33,386 nt of DNA from JBCBKP01 sp038746265 (GTDB lineage Bacteria > Planctomycetota > Phycisphaerae > Phycisphaerales > UBA1924): NCBI GenBank assembly GCA_038746265.1, contig JBCDKU010000021.1:1-33386 (forward strand), written 5' to 3'. Positions 8,670 through 16,815 of this stretch are shown piece after piece (within the stretch, counting starts at the first letter, position 1; each line of letters opens with the position of its first letter). The translations under genes and the position numbers were made by a program. The notes under the pieces are model-generated. The model saw only the letters and a list, made by a program, of their open reading frames with translations, was not told the origin of the DNA and ran no database searches.

Positions 8670-9381
8670 GCCCCTTGGCTCGCGCGGTCGGCTGCTCGAC
8701 GCCGCGCAGGTCGATCACGGCGTGGGCGATGCTCTTTGCGAGCGAGAGCACCGCCTGATACGCACCGGCATCGACACGCCCGCCGTCCTCGCCGGGCAGC
8801 GCCCGCGATCCCGCGGACAGATCCGAGAGCCGTGCCGCGATGATGCCTGCGCTGCGCGCACCGGCTTCATCGATCGGATCGCCGCCAGCGCCGAGCACCG
8901 CCGCGGGATCGAAGCCGAACTCGCGTTCGATCGGCGGCCACGCATGATCGGCGAGCGTCGCGCCGACGCGATCGGCGACCGCACGCAGCGACTCGCGGAC
9001 CGATTCCGATCCCGGCAGATGAACGCTCACGATCGGTCGGCTCGACTTCCCGAGTTGCCGGACCAGATCCGCCGCCAGTGTCAGTGTCTCGCCCACGGCC
9101 GAGATCGCGCGGTCGGCATTCTCGCTCGACGCAAAGTGCGAAGCGGGGATCCAGAGATCGATGCCGGCAAGATCGAGCTCGCGGCGTTTGAGTGCTGCCG
9201 CCAGATCCCGCCGCGCGCTCTCTCCGAGCTCACGCGGCCGCATGCCGGGCAGGCTCGCGTCGAGCGCGACCGCCCGCGGGCCGAGCTGCGCGGCCCAATC
9301 GAGCCGCGCGGGCGCGCTCAGCGTCCCCGGCTGGCCGGTCAGCCCGGCGATCGAGACCGCGAGCGGTGTGGTCGTGAGCAC
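8635..9381 (-). CDS. Sugar phosphate isomerase/epimerase-like TIM-barrel protein
   Basis: A predicted 248-aa protein with alternating strands and helices. It resembles the xylose isomerase-like TIM-barrel superfamily as seen in planctomycetes: SIAGLTGQPGTLS..., GPRAVALDAS, a DLAAALKRRELDLAGIDLWI strand-helix unit, RPIVSVHLPGSE, and AGARSAGIIAARL. A clear set of metal ligands could not be picked out, so catalysis is uncertain. The start chosen is the GTG at 9381, the last in-frame start candidate before homology begins. The frame remains open upstream, but there it only mirrors the DUF4149-like gene on the other strand. No good Shine-Dalgarno was seen. The gene is divergent from the membrane protein at 9412 with 30 bases between starts, and its 3' end overlaps the DUF1643 gene. 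Confidence 0.7.
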   Translation of the reverse strand: MLTTTPLAVSIAGLTGQPGTLSAPARLDWAAQLGPRAVALDASLPGMRPRELGESARRDLAAALKRRELDLAGIDLWIPASHFASSENADRAISAVGETLTLAADLVRQLGKSSRPIVSVHLPGSESVRESLRAVADRVGATLADHAWPPIEREFGFDPAAVLGAGGDPIDEAGARSAGIIAARLSDLSAGSRALPGEDGGRVDAGAYQAVLSLAKSIAHAVIDLRGVEQPTARAKGLIERWRSPATG

Positions 9382-9411
9382 GCCGAGTTGTAGGCGGCCG
9401 TAGCATCCGCC

Positions 9412-10014
9412 ATGCCGACCGAGAACGAGGGCGAAGCCCCGAAGGCGAGGAAAGTCCTCGAAGCGATCCACGTCACCGCCGCCGGGATCTGGGTGGGGGT
9501 GCTCGTCCTCGCCGGGGCGTCCGCGGCGATCCTGTTCCCGAAGATGAAGGAGCTCGCGCCGCGGCTGCCCGATTTCGAGGCGTACCGGCCCGAGGCCCAC
9601 TGGCGGCTCGCCGCCGGCATCACGCAGAACGAGATCTTCAAGGTCGCGGACATCGCGCAGTTCGCGCTCGCGACGGCGTGCCTCGCGACACTCATCGCGA
9701 TGCTGGTCTTCGGCGGGCTCGATACGAAGAAGTGGTCCACGGGTGTCCGCATCACGCTGCTCACGATCGCGATGAGCCTGCTCAGCTACAACCTGTTCTT
9801 CCTCGCGCCGCGGATGCAGGCGAACGCCACGACCTACTGGGAGGCCGCCCGTACGGGCGAGGTCGAGACGGCTGACGCTGCGTACGCGGCCTTCGACGCG
9901 GATCATCCGACCGCGAGCCGTGTCTTGGGCGGCACCGCGATCGCGGTGCTTGGTGTGACGATCGCGGGGGCGTGGAGCGCGACTGTCGCGGGCGAATCGA
10001 GGAAGCAGGCATGA
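9412..10014 (+). CDS. DUF4149-like four-helix membrane protein
   Basis: A 200-aa integral membrane protein with four predicted helices, at about residues 17-40 (IHVTAAGIWVGVLVLAGASAAILF), 81-102, 110-133 (ITLLTIAMSLLSYNLFFLAP) and 166-188. The pattern (a His in helix 1, a large extracytoplasmic loop after it, APRM...... after helix 3) resembles DUF4149, a family with no known biochemical function. The ATG at 9412 is only 30 bases from the divergent TIM-barrel start. The stop overlaps the nth start by four bases (ATGA), so the two genes form a coupled pair; in content they have no obvious functional link. Confidence 0.7.
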   Translation: MPTENEGEAPKARKVLEAIHVTAAGIWVGVLVLAGASAAILFPKMKELAPRLPDFEAYRPEAHWRLAAGITQNEIFKVADIAQFALATACLATLIAMLVFGGLDTKKWSTGVRITLLTIAMSLLSYNLFFLAPRMQANATTYWEAARTGEVETADAAYAAFDADHPTASRVLGGTAIAVLGVTIAGAWSATVAGESRKQA

Positions 10015-10736
10015 GCACGACAACGCACCGCACCCCCGAGAACCCACGCGGCTACAAGGACCTGCCCTTCAAGCTGCCGCAGGTCTCGACGAACGACAAA
10101 CGCCGCGCGAAGCGCATCGCCGATGCGCTCGCCGAGCACTATCCTGACGCCTACTGCGAGCTCGACCACACGCACCCGCACGAGCTGCTCGTCGCGACGA
10201 TCCTTTCTGCGCAGGCGACCGACGCGGGCGTGAACAAGGCAACGCCGAAGCTCTTTAAGGCGTTCCCGATGCCCGAGGACTACGCGGCCGCTACGCCCGC
10301 CAAGATCGAGCCCTACATCAAGACGATCGGCCTGTTCCGCAACAAGGCCAAGTCGGTCCACGCCGCGATGACCACGCTCGTCGAGGATTTCGGCGGCGAG
10401 GTGCCGCGGACGGTCGAGGACATGCTCAAGCTGCGGGGCGTCGCGCGCAAGACCGCGAACGTGGTGCTCGGCAACTGCTACGGCATCAACGACGGCTTCG
10501 TTGTGGATACCCACGTCCACCGCCTCGCGCAGCGGCTCGGGCTCGTCGAATACGGAACCAACGTCCAGCAGACCGAGCGGATGCTGATGGCGCTCTTCCC
10601 CCGCGATCAGTGGACCGTGCTCTCGCACCGCCTGATCTTTCACGGTCGCAGGGCCTGCTCGGCGCGCGGCGGTGAATGCAAGACGCACCCGATCTGCTCG
10701 GGCTTCGGTGTCTGCTGCGAGAAACGGGAGAGCTAA
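10011..10736 (+). CDS. nth: Endonuclease III (DNA glycosylase/AP lyase)
   Basis: A 241-aa base-excision-repair enzyme that removes oxidised pyrimidines and cleaves the AP site. Visible family features are ILSAQATD (64-71), the hairpin LRGVARKTANVVLG (141-154) with catalytic Lys147, and the VDTHVHRLAQRLGL segment with catalytic Asp166. The C-terminal iron-sulfur region has Cys216, 223, 229, 235 and 236. The first interval is the usual x6, but the second is x5 where the classic spacing is C-x6-C-x2-C-x5-C. The insertion (KTHPI) may still allow a 4Fe-4S cluster using Cys235 or Cys236. The N-terminal extension (about 1-28) is longer than in E. coli. The start overlaps the previous stop (ATGA) behind GAGGAAG. 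The gene ends 12 bases before a convergent gene. Confidence 0.94.
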   Translation: MSTTTHRTPENPRGYKDLPFKLPQVSTNDKRRAKRIADALAEHYPDAYCELDHTHPHELLVATILSAQATDAGVNKATPKLFKAFPMPEDYAAATPAKIEPYIKTIGLFRNKAKSVHAAMTTLVEDFGGEVPRTVEDMLKLRGVARKTANVVLGNCYGINDGFVVDTHVHRLAQRLGLVEYGTNVQQTERMLMALFPRDQWTVLSHRLIFHGRRACSARGGECKTHPICSGFGVCCEKRES

Positions 10737-10748
10737 TTCGGTGCGGGT

Positions 10749-11561
10749 TCAGCCGCCGGTCAGCTCGGCGGGAGCCACGATATCCGTCCAATTCGACGGA
10801 TCGGGCACAATCGAGATGTACTCGTAGCGAGCGTGCGGGTCGCGGCCGAGATACTTCTGGGTGATCTTCGTCGCGTACTTGACGCCGACAAATTCCTTGT
10901 AGTCCTCGTAGAAGATGTCGAGCTGGACAACGTTGCCCTCGGGCCCGACCGTGCCGATCCGGACCTGCTGGAGCAGGCCCGTTTCCGGATCGAAGTACAT
11001 CACCCGGTCACGCGGTGAACCGACCGGCGTCGCCGCGATCGCGTGCAGCCTGATGTCGCCCGATTCGTTCTCAACGATGCCCTGGTCGGTGAGCCGCGCA
11101 TACAGATCGCGGAACTTGGCCGGCCGGTGCATGATCGAGTCCTCGTTCATCGCGAGGGCGGCGAGCCCCTCGAGCTTGACGGGATCGGAGATCGTGGTGT
11201 CCTGCCACGCGGTCGTGCCGTCGAAGCCGAGCGTCACGGTGAGCCCGCCGGGCTCGTTGATGACGAGCTTCTGCTGGTCCGGGGCGGCCTGCCACATCTC
11301 GAGCCGCGCCTTGAACTGGAACGGCGCGCCGGTGAAGCTGCCGCGACGCAGGACCTTCTCGTGCGCGAGCACCGCCTCAGCGCCGCCGATCGCCTCGAGG
11401 TGCCGCTCAAGAACTTCGATCGCCGAGTCGTCGAACGCCTCGCCCGCCTGCCGCGTCCGCCAGTCGTCGGTTGACTGGGCGGCCGCGGGGCTGCCGGCGA
11501 CCGCCAGCATCGCCAACGCGGCGGCGGTCAGAAGTCGTGTTCCGAAGCGTGAAACCGCCAT
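10749..11561 (-). CDS. Exported LolA-like / outer-membrane lipoprotein-sorting-type protein
   Basis: A 270-aa protein with a clear Sec signal peptide (RLLTAAALAMLAVAGSPAAA, cleavage near residue 28). The mature part has the beta-rich pattern of the LolA/LppX-like superfamily: HLEAIGGAEAVLAHE, RGSFTGAPFQFKARLEMW, LGFDGTTAWQDT, DRVMYFDPETGLLQQVRIG, FYEDYKEFVGVKYATKI. Proteins of this shape are often annotated as outer-membrane lipoprotein-sorting proteins; a lipid- or lipoprotein-binding role in the periplasm is inference. It lacks a lipobox. The ATG is preceded on the minus strand by TGGAGG (11574-11569) with a seven-base spacer. The gene lies directly downstream of tRNA-Arg on the same strand, 30 bases away, and could be read from the tRNA promoter. 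Confidence 0.75.
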   Translation of the reverse strand: MAVSRFGTRLLTAAALAMLAVAGSPAAAQSTDDWRTRQAGEAFDDSAIEVLERHLEAIGGAEAVLAHEKVLRRGSFTGAPFQFKARLEMWQAAPDQQKLVINEPGGLTVTLGFDGTTAWQDTTISDPVKLEGLAALAMNEDSIMHRPAKFRDLYARLTDQGIVENESGDIRLHAIAATPVGSPRDRVMYFDPETGLLQQVRIGTVGPEGNVVQLDIFYEDYKEFVGVKYATKITQKYLGRDPHARYEYISIVPDPSNWTDIVAPAELTGG

Positions 11562-11591
11562 GCCGCATCCTCCAGGGGTCGCGCCAAGAAG

Positions 11592-11665
11592 TACACCCGC
11601 CGCGACTCGAACGCGGAACCTCTGGCTTCGGAGGCCAGCGCTCTATCCAATTGAGCTACGGGTGC
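11592..11665 (-). tRNA. tRNA-Arg (anticodon CCG)
   Basis: A 74-nt cloverleaf on the minus strand. The acceptor stem is GCACCCG/CGGGTGT (first pair G-U), the D stem GCTC/GAGC with an AATTGGATA loop, and the anticodon stem CTGGC/GCCAG around CTCCGAA, so the anticodon is CCG and reads CGG (Arg). The variable loop is AGGTT, the T stem CCGCG/CGCGG with loop TTCGAGT, and the discriminator base A. The 3' CCA is not encoded. Every stem pairs fully apart from the terminal wobble. Confidence 0.96.
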
Positions 11666-11710
11666 GTCAGGGCGGGTGTTCGCTCATGCGAACGAGATGC
11701 CCAGCCCGCC

Positions 11711-11739
11711 AGTGTACGATCGCCGCTCGCTCATGGCAA
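11711..11739 (-). promoter_or_regulatory. Candidate sigma70-type promoter for tRNA-Arg
   Basis: On the minus strand, TTGCCA (11739-11734) and TACACT (11716-11711) lie 17 bases apart, matching the -35 consensus at 5/6 and the -10 at 4/6. Transcription would begin near 11704, about 40 bases before the mature tRNA. The leader contains a small hairpin (GTTCGC/GCGAAC, 11678-11693). The -35 overlaps the likely ATG of the divergent MFS gene. Confidence 0.4.
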
Positions 11740-13010
11740 CGAGCCCACCCGAGACGAACAGCACCGATCACCCGCCGAAACGCCGCTGGGCCCACGGCGG
11801 CCTCGCGTGGATCGTTGCCTACGTCTGGCTCGTCAGCCTCGGCACCGGCGCGGTCACCGACGGCATCTTCTTCCTGACCGAGTCCGCGTACGGCTACGGC
11901 CGCGGACTGAATTTGTTGCTGGGTGTCCTGAGCCACGCCGCCTACGTCCCCGGGGCGCTGCTCGTGGGCCCGCTGATCCGCCGTCTCGCTCGGCGAACCG
12001 GCATCACACCGCGGACCGTTCTGACCGTGCTCACGGCGAGCCTCGGCGGTGTCTGCGTCGCCCCCGCCATCGTCGCGGCGACCACAGCCGAGCCGGGCCC
12101 GCCGCCCGCGTGGACGATCTGGCTCGTCGCGATGATCTACGCGCCGCTCACCGGCGCACTCTGGCCCCTCGCCGAGTCCTATGTCTCGGGCGGCCGTTCG
12201 GGCCCGCGGCTCACCAAAGCTGTCGGCGCGTTCAATCTGTCTTGGGCCAGCGCGATGATCGCGGCCGCGTGGCTCATGGCTCCGCTCGTCGAGGACCGCC
12301 CGATCGACGTCCTCACGCTGCTCGGCGTGGTCCATCTCGCGACCGCAGGTCTCTTGACCCGCTTTGCCCGCGCCCCCGGGTCGCACGAGACGGGCCACAA
12401 GCACATCGACCCGATCGCCCGCCGCGAGCTGCCGGTCTTCCGCGTGCTGCTGCCCGCGAGCTACATCGTGATGAGCACACTGACGCCCGTCTTGAGCGTC
12501 TCGCTCGCGGGCCTTGGCGTGCCGCGGACGTGGCGCCCGCCGCTCGCGGGCGTCTGGCTCATCACCCGTGTGATCGCGTTCGTTGTGCTGCACCGCTGGC
12601 ACGGCTGGTACGGCAGCCGTCTGCTCGCGCCGCTCTCGCTGGCCGCGCTGCTCGCCGCCTTCGCCGGTGCGCTGCTTGGTCCGCAGCTCGGGCCGGGACC
12701 GGCGGCGCTGACCGTCGTCGTGGGCTCGCTCGCGGTGCTCGGCGTCGCCCAAGCCGCGATCTACAAGGCTTCGCTCACCTACGTCATGGCAGGCAGCGAC
12801 AGCGACGTGGACGCCGGCGGCACCCACGAGGCGCTCATCGGGCTGGGCTACACCGCGGGCCCGCTCGCCGGCGCAGGGGCCGCGTGGGCGGCCGGAGGGT
12901 CGGGTCTCGCAGCCGACGCCGCCGTCGTTCTGGCCGTCAGCGGGCTGATGATCGGGGTGGGGGCGTGGGCGCTGGTGCGGCGGGCTGCGCCGAGAGACCA
13001 CCAGATCTAG
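11733..13010 (+). CDS. MFS-type transporter
   Basis: A 425-aa polytopic membrane protein with about 11-12 hydrophobic segments in two halves. It resembles the major facilitator superfamily: helix 1 at about 23-45 (LAWIVAYVWLVSLGTGAVTD), a basic cytoplasmic loop RRLARRTG between helices 2 and 3, and a charged central loop (about 210-235, APGSHETGHKHIDPIARRE) separating the halves. The substrate cannot be inferred. The start is uncertain: ATG 11733 gives a compact hydrophilic N-terminus, while ATG 11697 and GTG 11676 are in frame upstream, and none has a clear Shine-Dalgarno. The gene is divergent from tRNA-Arg; the putative tRNA promoter's -35 overlaps its start. Confidence 0.75.
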   Translation: MATSPPETNSTDHPPKRRWAHGGLAWIVAYVWLVSLGTGAVTDGIFFLTESAYGYGRGLNLLLGVLSHAAYVPGALLVGPLIRRLARRTGITPRTVLTVLTASLGGVCVAPAIVAATTAEPGPPPAWTIWLVAMIYAPLTGALWPLAESYVSGGRSGPRLTKAVGAFNLSWASAMIAAAWLMAPLVEDRPIDVLTLLGVVHLATAGLLTRFARAPGSHETGHKHIDPIARRELPVFRVLLPASYIVMSTLTPVLSVSLAGLGVPRTWRPPLAGVWLITRVIAFVVLHRWHGWYGSRLLAPLSLAALLAAFAGALLGPQLGPGPAALTVVVGSLAVLGVAQAAIYKASLTYVMAGSDSDVDAGGTHEALIGLGYTAGPLAGAGAAWAAGGSGLAADAAVVLAVSGLMIGVGAWALVRRAAPRDHQI

Positions 13011-13269
13011 TGGTTTCTCGGCGTGGCATGGCTGCAACATCTATGCGCTGAGTCTGTTCGATGTGAGGTGAATAGGTGGCGCACCCGGCGTAGTCCTCGC
13101 ATAGATTGGCGAGCACCGCATGCCGGGCTCACCGCCCGCGGGGTTGCCGGCCGATTCTGGCCCCGGGGGAACAGCGAACCTCGCCGTCCCGTTCAGACGT
13201 ACGGGAGGAGTTGGGCCCACCCGTTCCGCAGCCTCTGCGGGGCGGTCCCGGGCGACAATCTGCACCGAT
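13011..13269 (+). promoter_or_regulatory. Leader region upstream of the S41 protease
   Basis: This is a noncoding gap between the MFS gene and the protease. It contains a 9-bp inverted repeat with arms ATCTATGCG (13039-13047) and CGCATAGAT (13098-13106) separated by 50 bases. The right arm overlaps a -10-like TAGATT (13102-13107), but no convincing -35 was found. A CCGCAG/CTGCGG hairpin (13226-13240) lies in the probable 5' UTR. The frame is open through the end of this stretch, but extending the protease upstream would bury its signal peptide. Confidence 0.3.
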
Positions 13270-13274
13270 GGGAG
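13270..13274 (+). promoter_or_regulatory. Shine-Dalgarno deciding the S41 protease start
   Basis: GGGAG lies five bases before the ATG at 13280. The in-frame ATGs at 13268 (which precedes or overlaps the motif) and 13277 (two-base spacer) are badly placed for it. Confidence 0.55.
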
Positions 13275-13279
13275 TCATG

Positions 13280-15535
13280 ATGCTGAACCAGTCACGAACG
13301 CGAATCCGACGCCTTGCCGCGGGGTTCGCGGTCTCCGCGGCCGTTGCCCTGATGGCGGCCCCGGCCCTCGCCCAAGACACCTGGGCGACCCTGACCACCA
13401 GCGACGAGCGGGCGCTCGCCCAGCTTCTGGGTCGCGTCGAAGCCGACGCCGGCTCGGTCGGCGGGACGCCGCTGAAGTCGTCGCTCGACCGCCTCCGCAC
13501 GAGCCTCGAGGCCCGCGAGGCGGAGCGAGCCGAGAAGATCAAGGAAACCGAAACCGAGCTCGACGAGCACCTGGGCACCGCCGCGGATCTCCGCCGCGAG
13601 GGCCAGCTCACGAAGTCGGCTGTTGCCGTTTCTGACGCGCTCGACAGCGTGCTCGCGCTGCAGCAGCTCCACGAGGACGAGGACCGGTTCAACCAGACCG
13701 AGACCGTCCGCGGCGTGATCCGGCTCGGCGAGCGTGAAGCGCAGGCCGCCGAGGAGCGCGGCGAGTGGCTGCTCTCCTACGAGCTCTACGTCCGTCTCAA
13801 CGCGCTGCTCGATATCGAGGAGCCCTACGAGAAACAGATGAAGCGGATCGGCCGCCGCCTGGCGATGATCCGTCTCTACGCGCCCGAGAAGTACTGGGAG
13901 CTCCGTGACGCTCGCCGTCAGCTCGACGATCTCGACCCGCTGCCGCCCTACAACCCGACGGGCGACAGCTACGACGAGAAGATCGGCGGCGTCCGCGCGA
14001 CCGCCGTCGTGCGCGGCATCGAGCAGGCGGCCACCCGCCACCTCGATCGCGACCGCACCAACCGGGGCGAGCTCGTCGAGGCGGGCCTGATCGCGATCGA
14101 GACCTTCGCGACGACCCCCGAGCTCTACGAGACCTTCCCGACGCTTGCCGACGAGCAGAAGCGCGAGGACTTCCTCCGCGTCGTCCGCCGGCAGCGCGAG
14201 ATCGTGTCCGACGCCGGCGCGATGGTCGATCTGCGTGACTCGTTCAACGTGCTCAACCGCGTCCTGACGCAGAACCGCTTCTCGGTGGGCATCCCCGAGG
14301 AGGCGATCATCCACGAGTACGGCAACGGCGCGATGTCCACGCTTGATGACTACTCGGCCATCATCTGGCCCGACGGCATCGAGCGCCTGCAGCGCACAAC
14401 CGAGGGCAGCTTCTCGGGCGTCGGCATCCAGATCGAAGAAGCCGAGGACACGCTCGATATCCGCGTCGTCTCACCGCTCGAGGGCACGCCCGCGCAGCGG
14501 GCGGGTATCCGCACGGGCGACATCATCCGCGCCGTGGACGGTCAGAGCACGGTCGGCTTCACGCTCGACCAGGCGGTCGATGTCATCACGGGCGAGACGG
14601 GCACAGAGGTCGTCCTGACCATCGAGCGTCCGGACCTCGACGACGCGGACGCAAAGCCCGAGACGCTCAAGGTGCCGCTTCGCCGCGCGTCGATCCCCGT
14701 CGCGACGGTCAAGGGCTGGCGCCGCACGGGCCCGGGCGACATGGAGTGGAACTGGTTCGTCGATGAGGACGCCGGCATCGGCTACGTCCGCCTGACGCAG
14801 TTCACATCGAGCACCACTCGCGATTTCGACAAGGCGATCGCCGAGATGAAGCGACAGGGCCTCAACGGTCTGATCCTGGACCTCCGCTTCAATCCGGGCG
14901 GCATCCTGGATCAAGCCGTGGACATCGTGAACCGGTTCATCCCGGCCGGCCGCCCGGTCGTGCGCACGGTCGCGGTGGATGACCGCATTCTCGAGACCAA
15001 GATCTCCCGCTCGATCCCGGCCCGCAAGCGGATCGAGGGCATCCCGGTTGCCGTGCTCGTGAACAACGGGTCGGCGTCGGCGTCCGAGATCGTCTCGGGC
15101 TCGCTGCAGGCTCACGCCCGCGAGGGTGCTGCTGACGTCGTGATCGTCGGTCAGCGGAGCTTCGGCAAGGGCTCGGTGCAGTCGGTGTTCGGCCTCGACA
15201 ACTCGCCGCCGGTCGGCATGAAGCTCACCGAGAGCTTCTACCGCCCCTTCGGCGACCGCGAGATTCACCGCATGCCCGGCGCGACCGAGTGGGGCGTCGA
15301 GCCCGACATCGAGGTCGAGATGCTGCTCGACAAGGTCTCGGAATCGCTGCGGCTGCGTCGCGACGCGGATATCTGGCCCACCGACGAGCTGGGCCGCCTG
15401 ATCGAGAACATCGAGCGGCCCGACCCGGACCGCCTCGTGACCGAGGGGCTCGACCTGCAGCTCGGGGCGGCTCTGGTGGCCCTGCAGCGGGCAGCCGCCG
15501 AGGAGGGCACCAAGGTCAGCTCGATCGTGCCGTGA
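13280..15535 (+). CDS. Exported S41 (C-terminal processing) peptidase with PDZ domain
   Basis: A 751-aa secreted or periplasmic serine protease of the Ctp/Tsp type. Signal peptide: RIRRLAAGFAVSAAVALMAAPALA, cleaved near residue 31. Residues about 32-370 are a long charged, helical region with heptad-like Leu/Ala spacing and no recognised domain. A PDZ domain follows at about 375-450 (GVGIQIEE...GTPAQRAGIRTGDIIRAVDG). The protease core is GYVRLTQFTSSTTRDFDKAI, LILDLRFNPGGIL, NNGSASASEIVSG with Ser600 as likely nucleophile, and SFGKGSVQS with the general-base Lys630. Most CtpA-type enzymes have about 400-450 aa, so the N-terminal region roughly doubles the size. This enzyme class trims or degrades envelope proteins from a C-terminal end. 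A strong terminator follows at 15568. Confidence 0.92.
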   Translation: MLNQSRTRIRRLAAGFAVSAAVALMAAPALAQDTWATLTTSDERALAQLLGRVEADAGSVGGTPLKSSLDRLRTSLEAREAERAEKIKETETELDEHLGTAADLRREGQLTKSAVAVSDALDSVLALQQLHEDEDRFNQTETVRGVIRLGEREAQAAEERGEWLLSYELYVRLNALLDIEEPYEKQMKRIGRRLAMIRLYAPEKYWELRDARRQLDDLDPLPPYNPTGDSYDEKIGGVRATAVVRGIEQAATRHLDRDRTNRGELVEAGLIAIETFATTPELYETFPTLADEQKREDFLRVVRRQREIVSDAGAMVDLRDSFNVLNRVLTQNRFSVGIPEEAIIHEYGNGAMSTLDDYSAIIWPDGIERLQRTTEGSFSGVGIQIEEAEDTLDIRVVSPLEGTPAQRAGIRTGDIIRAVDGQSTVGFTLDQAVDVITGETGTEVVLTIERPDLDDADAKPETLKVPLRRASIPVATVKGWRRTGPGDMEWNWFVDEDAGIGYVRLTQFTSSTTRDFDKAIAEMKRQGLNGLILDLRFNPGGILDQAVDIVNRFIPAGRPVVRTVAVDDRILETKISRSIPARKRIEGIPVAVLVNNGSASASEIVSGSLQAHAREGAADVVIVGQRSFGKGSVQSVFGLDNSPPVGMKLTESFYRPFGDREIHRMPGATEWGVEPDIEVEMLLDKVSESLRLRRDADIWPTDELGRLIENIERPDPDRLVTEGLDLQLGAALVALQRAAAEEGTKVSSIVP

Positions 15536-15567
15536 TGACGGCTCGATGGCTTGCATAGTTACTCATC

Positions 15568-15602
15568 AGCGGGGCCCGATCGTCGGGCCTCGCTGCCTTT
15601 TT
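15568..15602 (+). terminator. Intrinsic terminator after the S41 protease
   Basis: A 12-bp stem (15568-15579 with 15583-15594, one G-T wobble) around a three-base TCG loop is followed by GCCTTTTT. This is the clearest intrinsic terminator in the window. It isolates the protease from the downstream pdh operon. Confidence 0.9.
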
Positions 15603-15696
15603 GGGTGGTAACCGGGCGTGCATCGCCCATAGACTTCCATTGCGCCGCAGCCGAGACCGACCGGCCGCTGGCAGTTCTGCGACAGACGGAGCCGCG

Positions 15697-16815
15697 ATGA
15701 CCCAAGCGACCACCTCCCCGACGTTTACTCCGGGCGGATCGAAGCGTCCCTCGGATGAACTCAGCAACAGCACGCTGATCGACTGGCTGCGCCAGATGCA
15801 GCTGATCCGCGAGTTCGAGAGCCGCACCGCGCAGGCCTACCAGCAGGCCAAGATCGGCGGCTTCTGCCACGTCTACACCGGGCAGGAGGCGTGCGCGGTC
15901 GGCACCATCGGCGCCGTCGAGCACGACGACCCGGTCATCACCGCCTACCGCGACCACGGCCACGCGCTCGCCCGCGGCATGCACCCGACCGCGTGCATGG
16001 CGGAGATGTTCGGCAAGGACATCGGCTGCGCCAAGGGCAAGGGCGGCTCGATGCACATGTTCGATCGCCCCAACGAGCTCTACGGCGGCCACGGCATCGT
16101 CGGCGCGCAGACGCCGCTCGGCGCGGGGCTCGCGTTCGCGGGCAGATACCTCGACGAGGTGATGGGCGAGGGCAAGAAGCAGGTCACGCTCTGCTACCTG
16201 GGTGACGGCGCGGTGGACCAGGGCGCGTTCCACGAGGCGCAGAACCTCGCGAGCCTCTGGGGCCTGCCGGTGATCTACATCGTCGAGAACAACGGCTACT
16301 CGATGGGCACCGCCTTCGAGCGGCACACCGCGAACCATGAGAACCTTGTTCTGCGGGCGCAGGGCTACGCGATCGACGCGATCGAGTTCGACGGGTTCGA
16401 CGTACTCGACGTCTACGACAACATGAAGCCGCTGGTCGATCACTGCCGCGAGAACCAGCGGCCCGGCTTCGTCGATCTCAAGACGTACCGCTACCAAGGT
16501 CACTCGATGTCGGACCCGCAGAAGTACCGCACGAAAGAGGAGGTCGATTCGTTCAAGGAGCGCGACTCGATCGCGGCTCTGGCGAGCCACCTCATGACCC
16601 CGCAGGACGACGGCGGCCGCGGCTGCCTGACCGAGGACGACTGGGGCGCGATGCAGAAAGAGATCAAGACGCTGGTGCGCGAGGCGGTGAAGGCCTCCGA
16701 GGACGCCGACGCTCCGAGCCTCGACGAGCTGCACACCGACGTCTACGCCCTGCCCCAGAAGAACCTCAGCCCCTCGGCGACCTACCGCCACGGGCGACGG
16801 AACCCGCTGTTGTGA
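15697..16815 (+). CDS. pdhA: Pyruvate dehydrogenase E1 component, alpha subunit
   Basis: A 372-aa thiamine-diphosphate-dependent alpha subunit that decarboxylates pyruvate (or a related 2-oxoacid) in the dehydrogenase complex. Hallmarks are LIREFE, FCHVYTGQEA, the DHGHALARG segment, GKGGSMHMF, and HGIVGAQTPLGAGLAFA. The TPP/Mg motif begins at GDG (169-171) and ends at NN (198-199). YRYQGHSMSDPQKYR follows as the phosphorylation-loop-like segment. The ATG has GGAG (15688-15691) five bases upstream; the open frame upstream to 15601 is leader. A -10-like TAGACT lies at 15630-15635 with no good -35. The stop overlaps the lipoprotein start (GTGA). pdhB is not adjacent: three genes, including a toxin-antitoxin pair, intervene. 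Branched-chain 2-oxoacid specificity cannot be excluded. Confidence 0.93.
   Translation: MTQATTSPTFTPGGSKRPSDELSNSTLIDWLRQMQLIREFESRTAQAYQQAKIGGFCHVYTGQEACAVGTIGAVEHDDPVITAYRDHGHALARGMHPTACMAEMFGKDIGCAKGKGGSMHMFDRPNELYGGHGIVGAQTPLGAGLAFAGRYLDEVMGEGKKQVTLCYLGDGAVDQGAFHEAQNLASLWGLPVIYIVENNGYSMGTAFERHTANHENLVLRAQGYAIDAIEFDGFDVLDVYDNMKPLVDHCRENQRPGFVDLKTYRYQGHSMSDPQKYRTKEEVDSFKERDSIAALASHLMTPQDDGGRGCLTEDDWGAMQKEIKTLVREAVKASEDADAPSLDELHTDVYALPQKNLSPSATYRHGRRNPLL

Noticed and set aside
9382..10047. An upstream extension of the TIM-barrel gene on the minus strand.
   Set aside because: The added sequence only mirrors the DUF4149-like gene and has shadow-type composition.
13106..13279. An upstream extension of the S41 protease reading frame.
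   Set aside because: It would place about 58 residues before a clear signal peptide; the Shine-Dalgarno fits ATG 13280.
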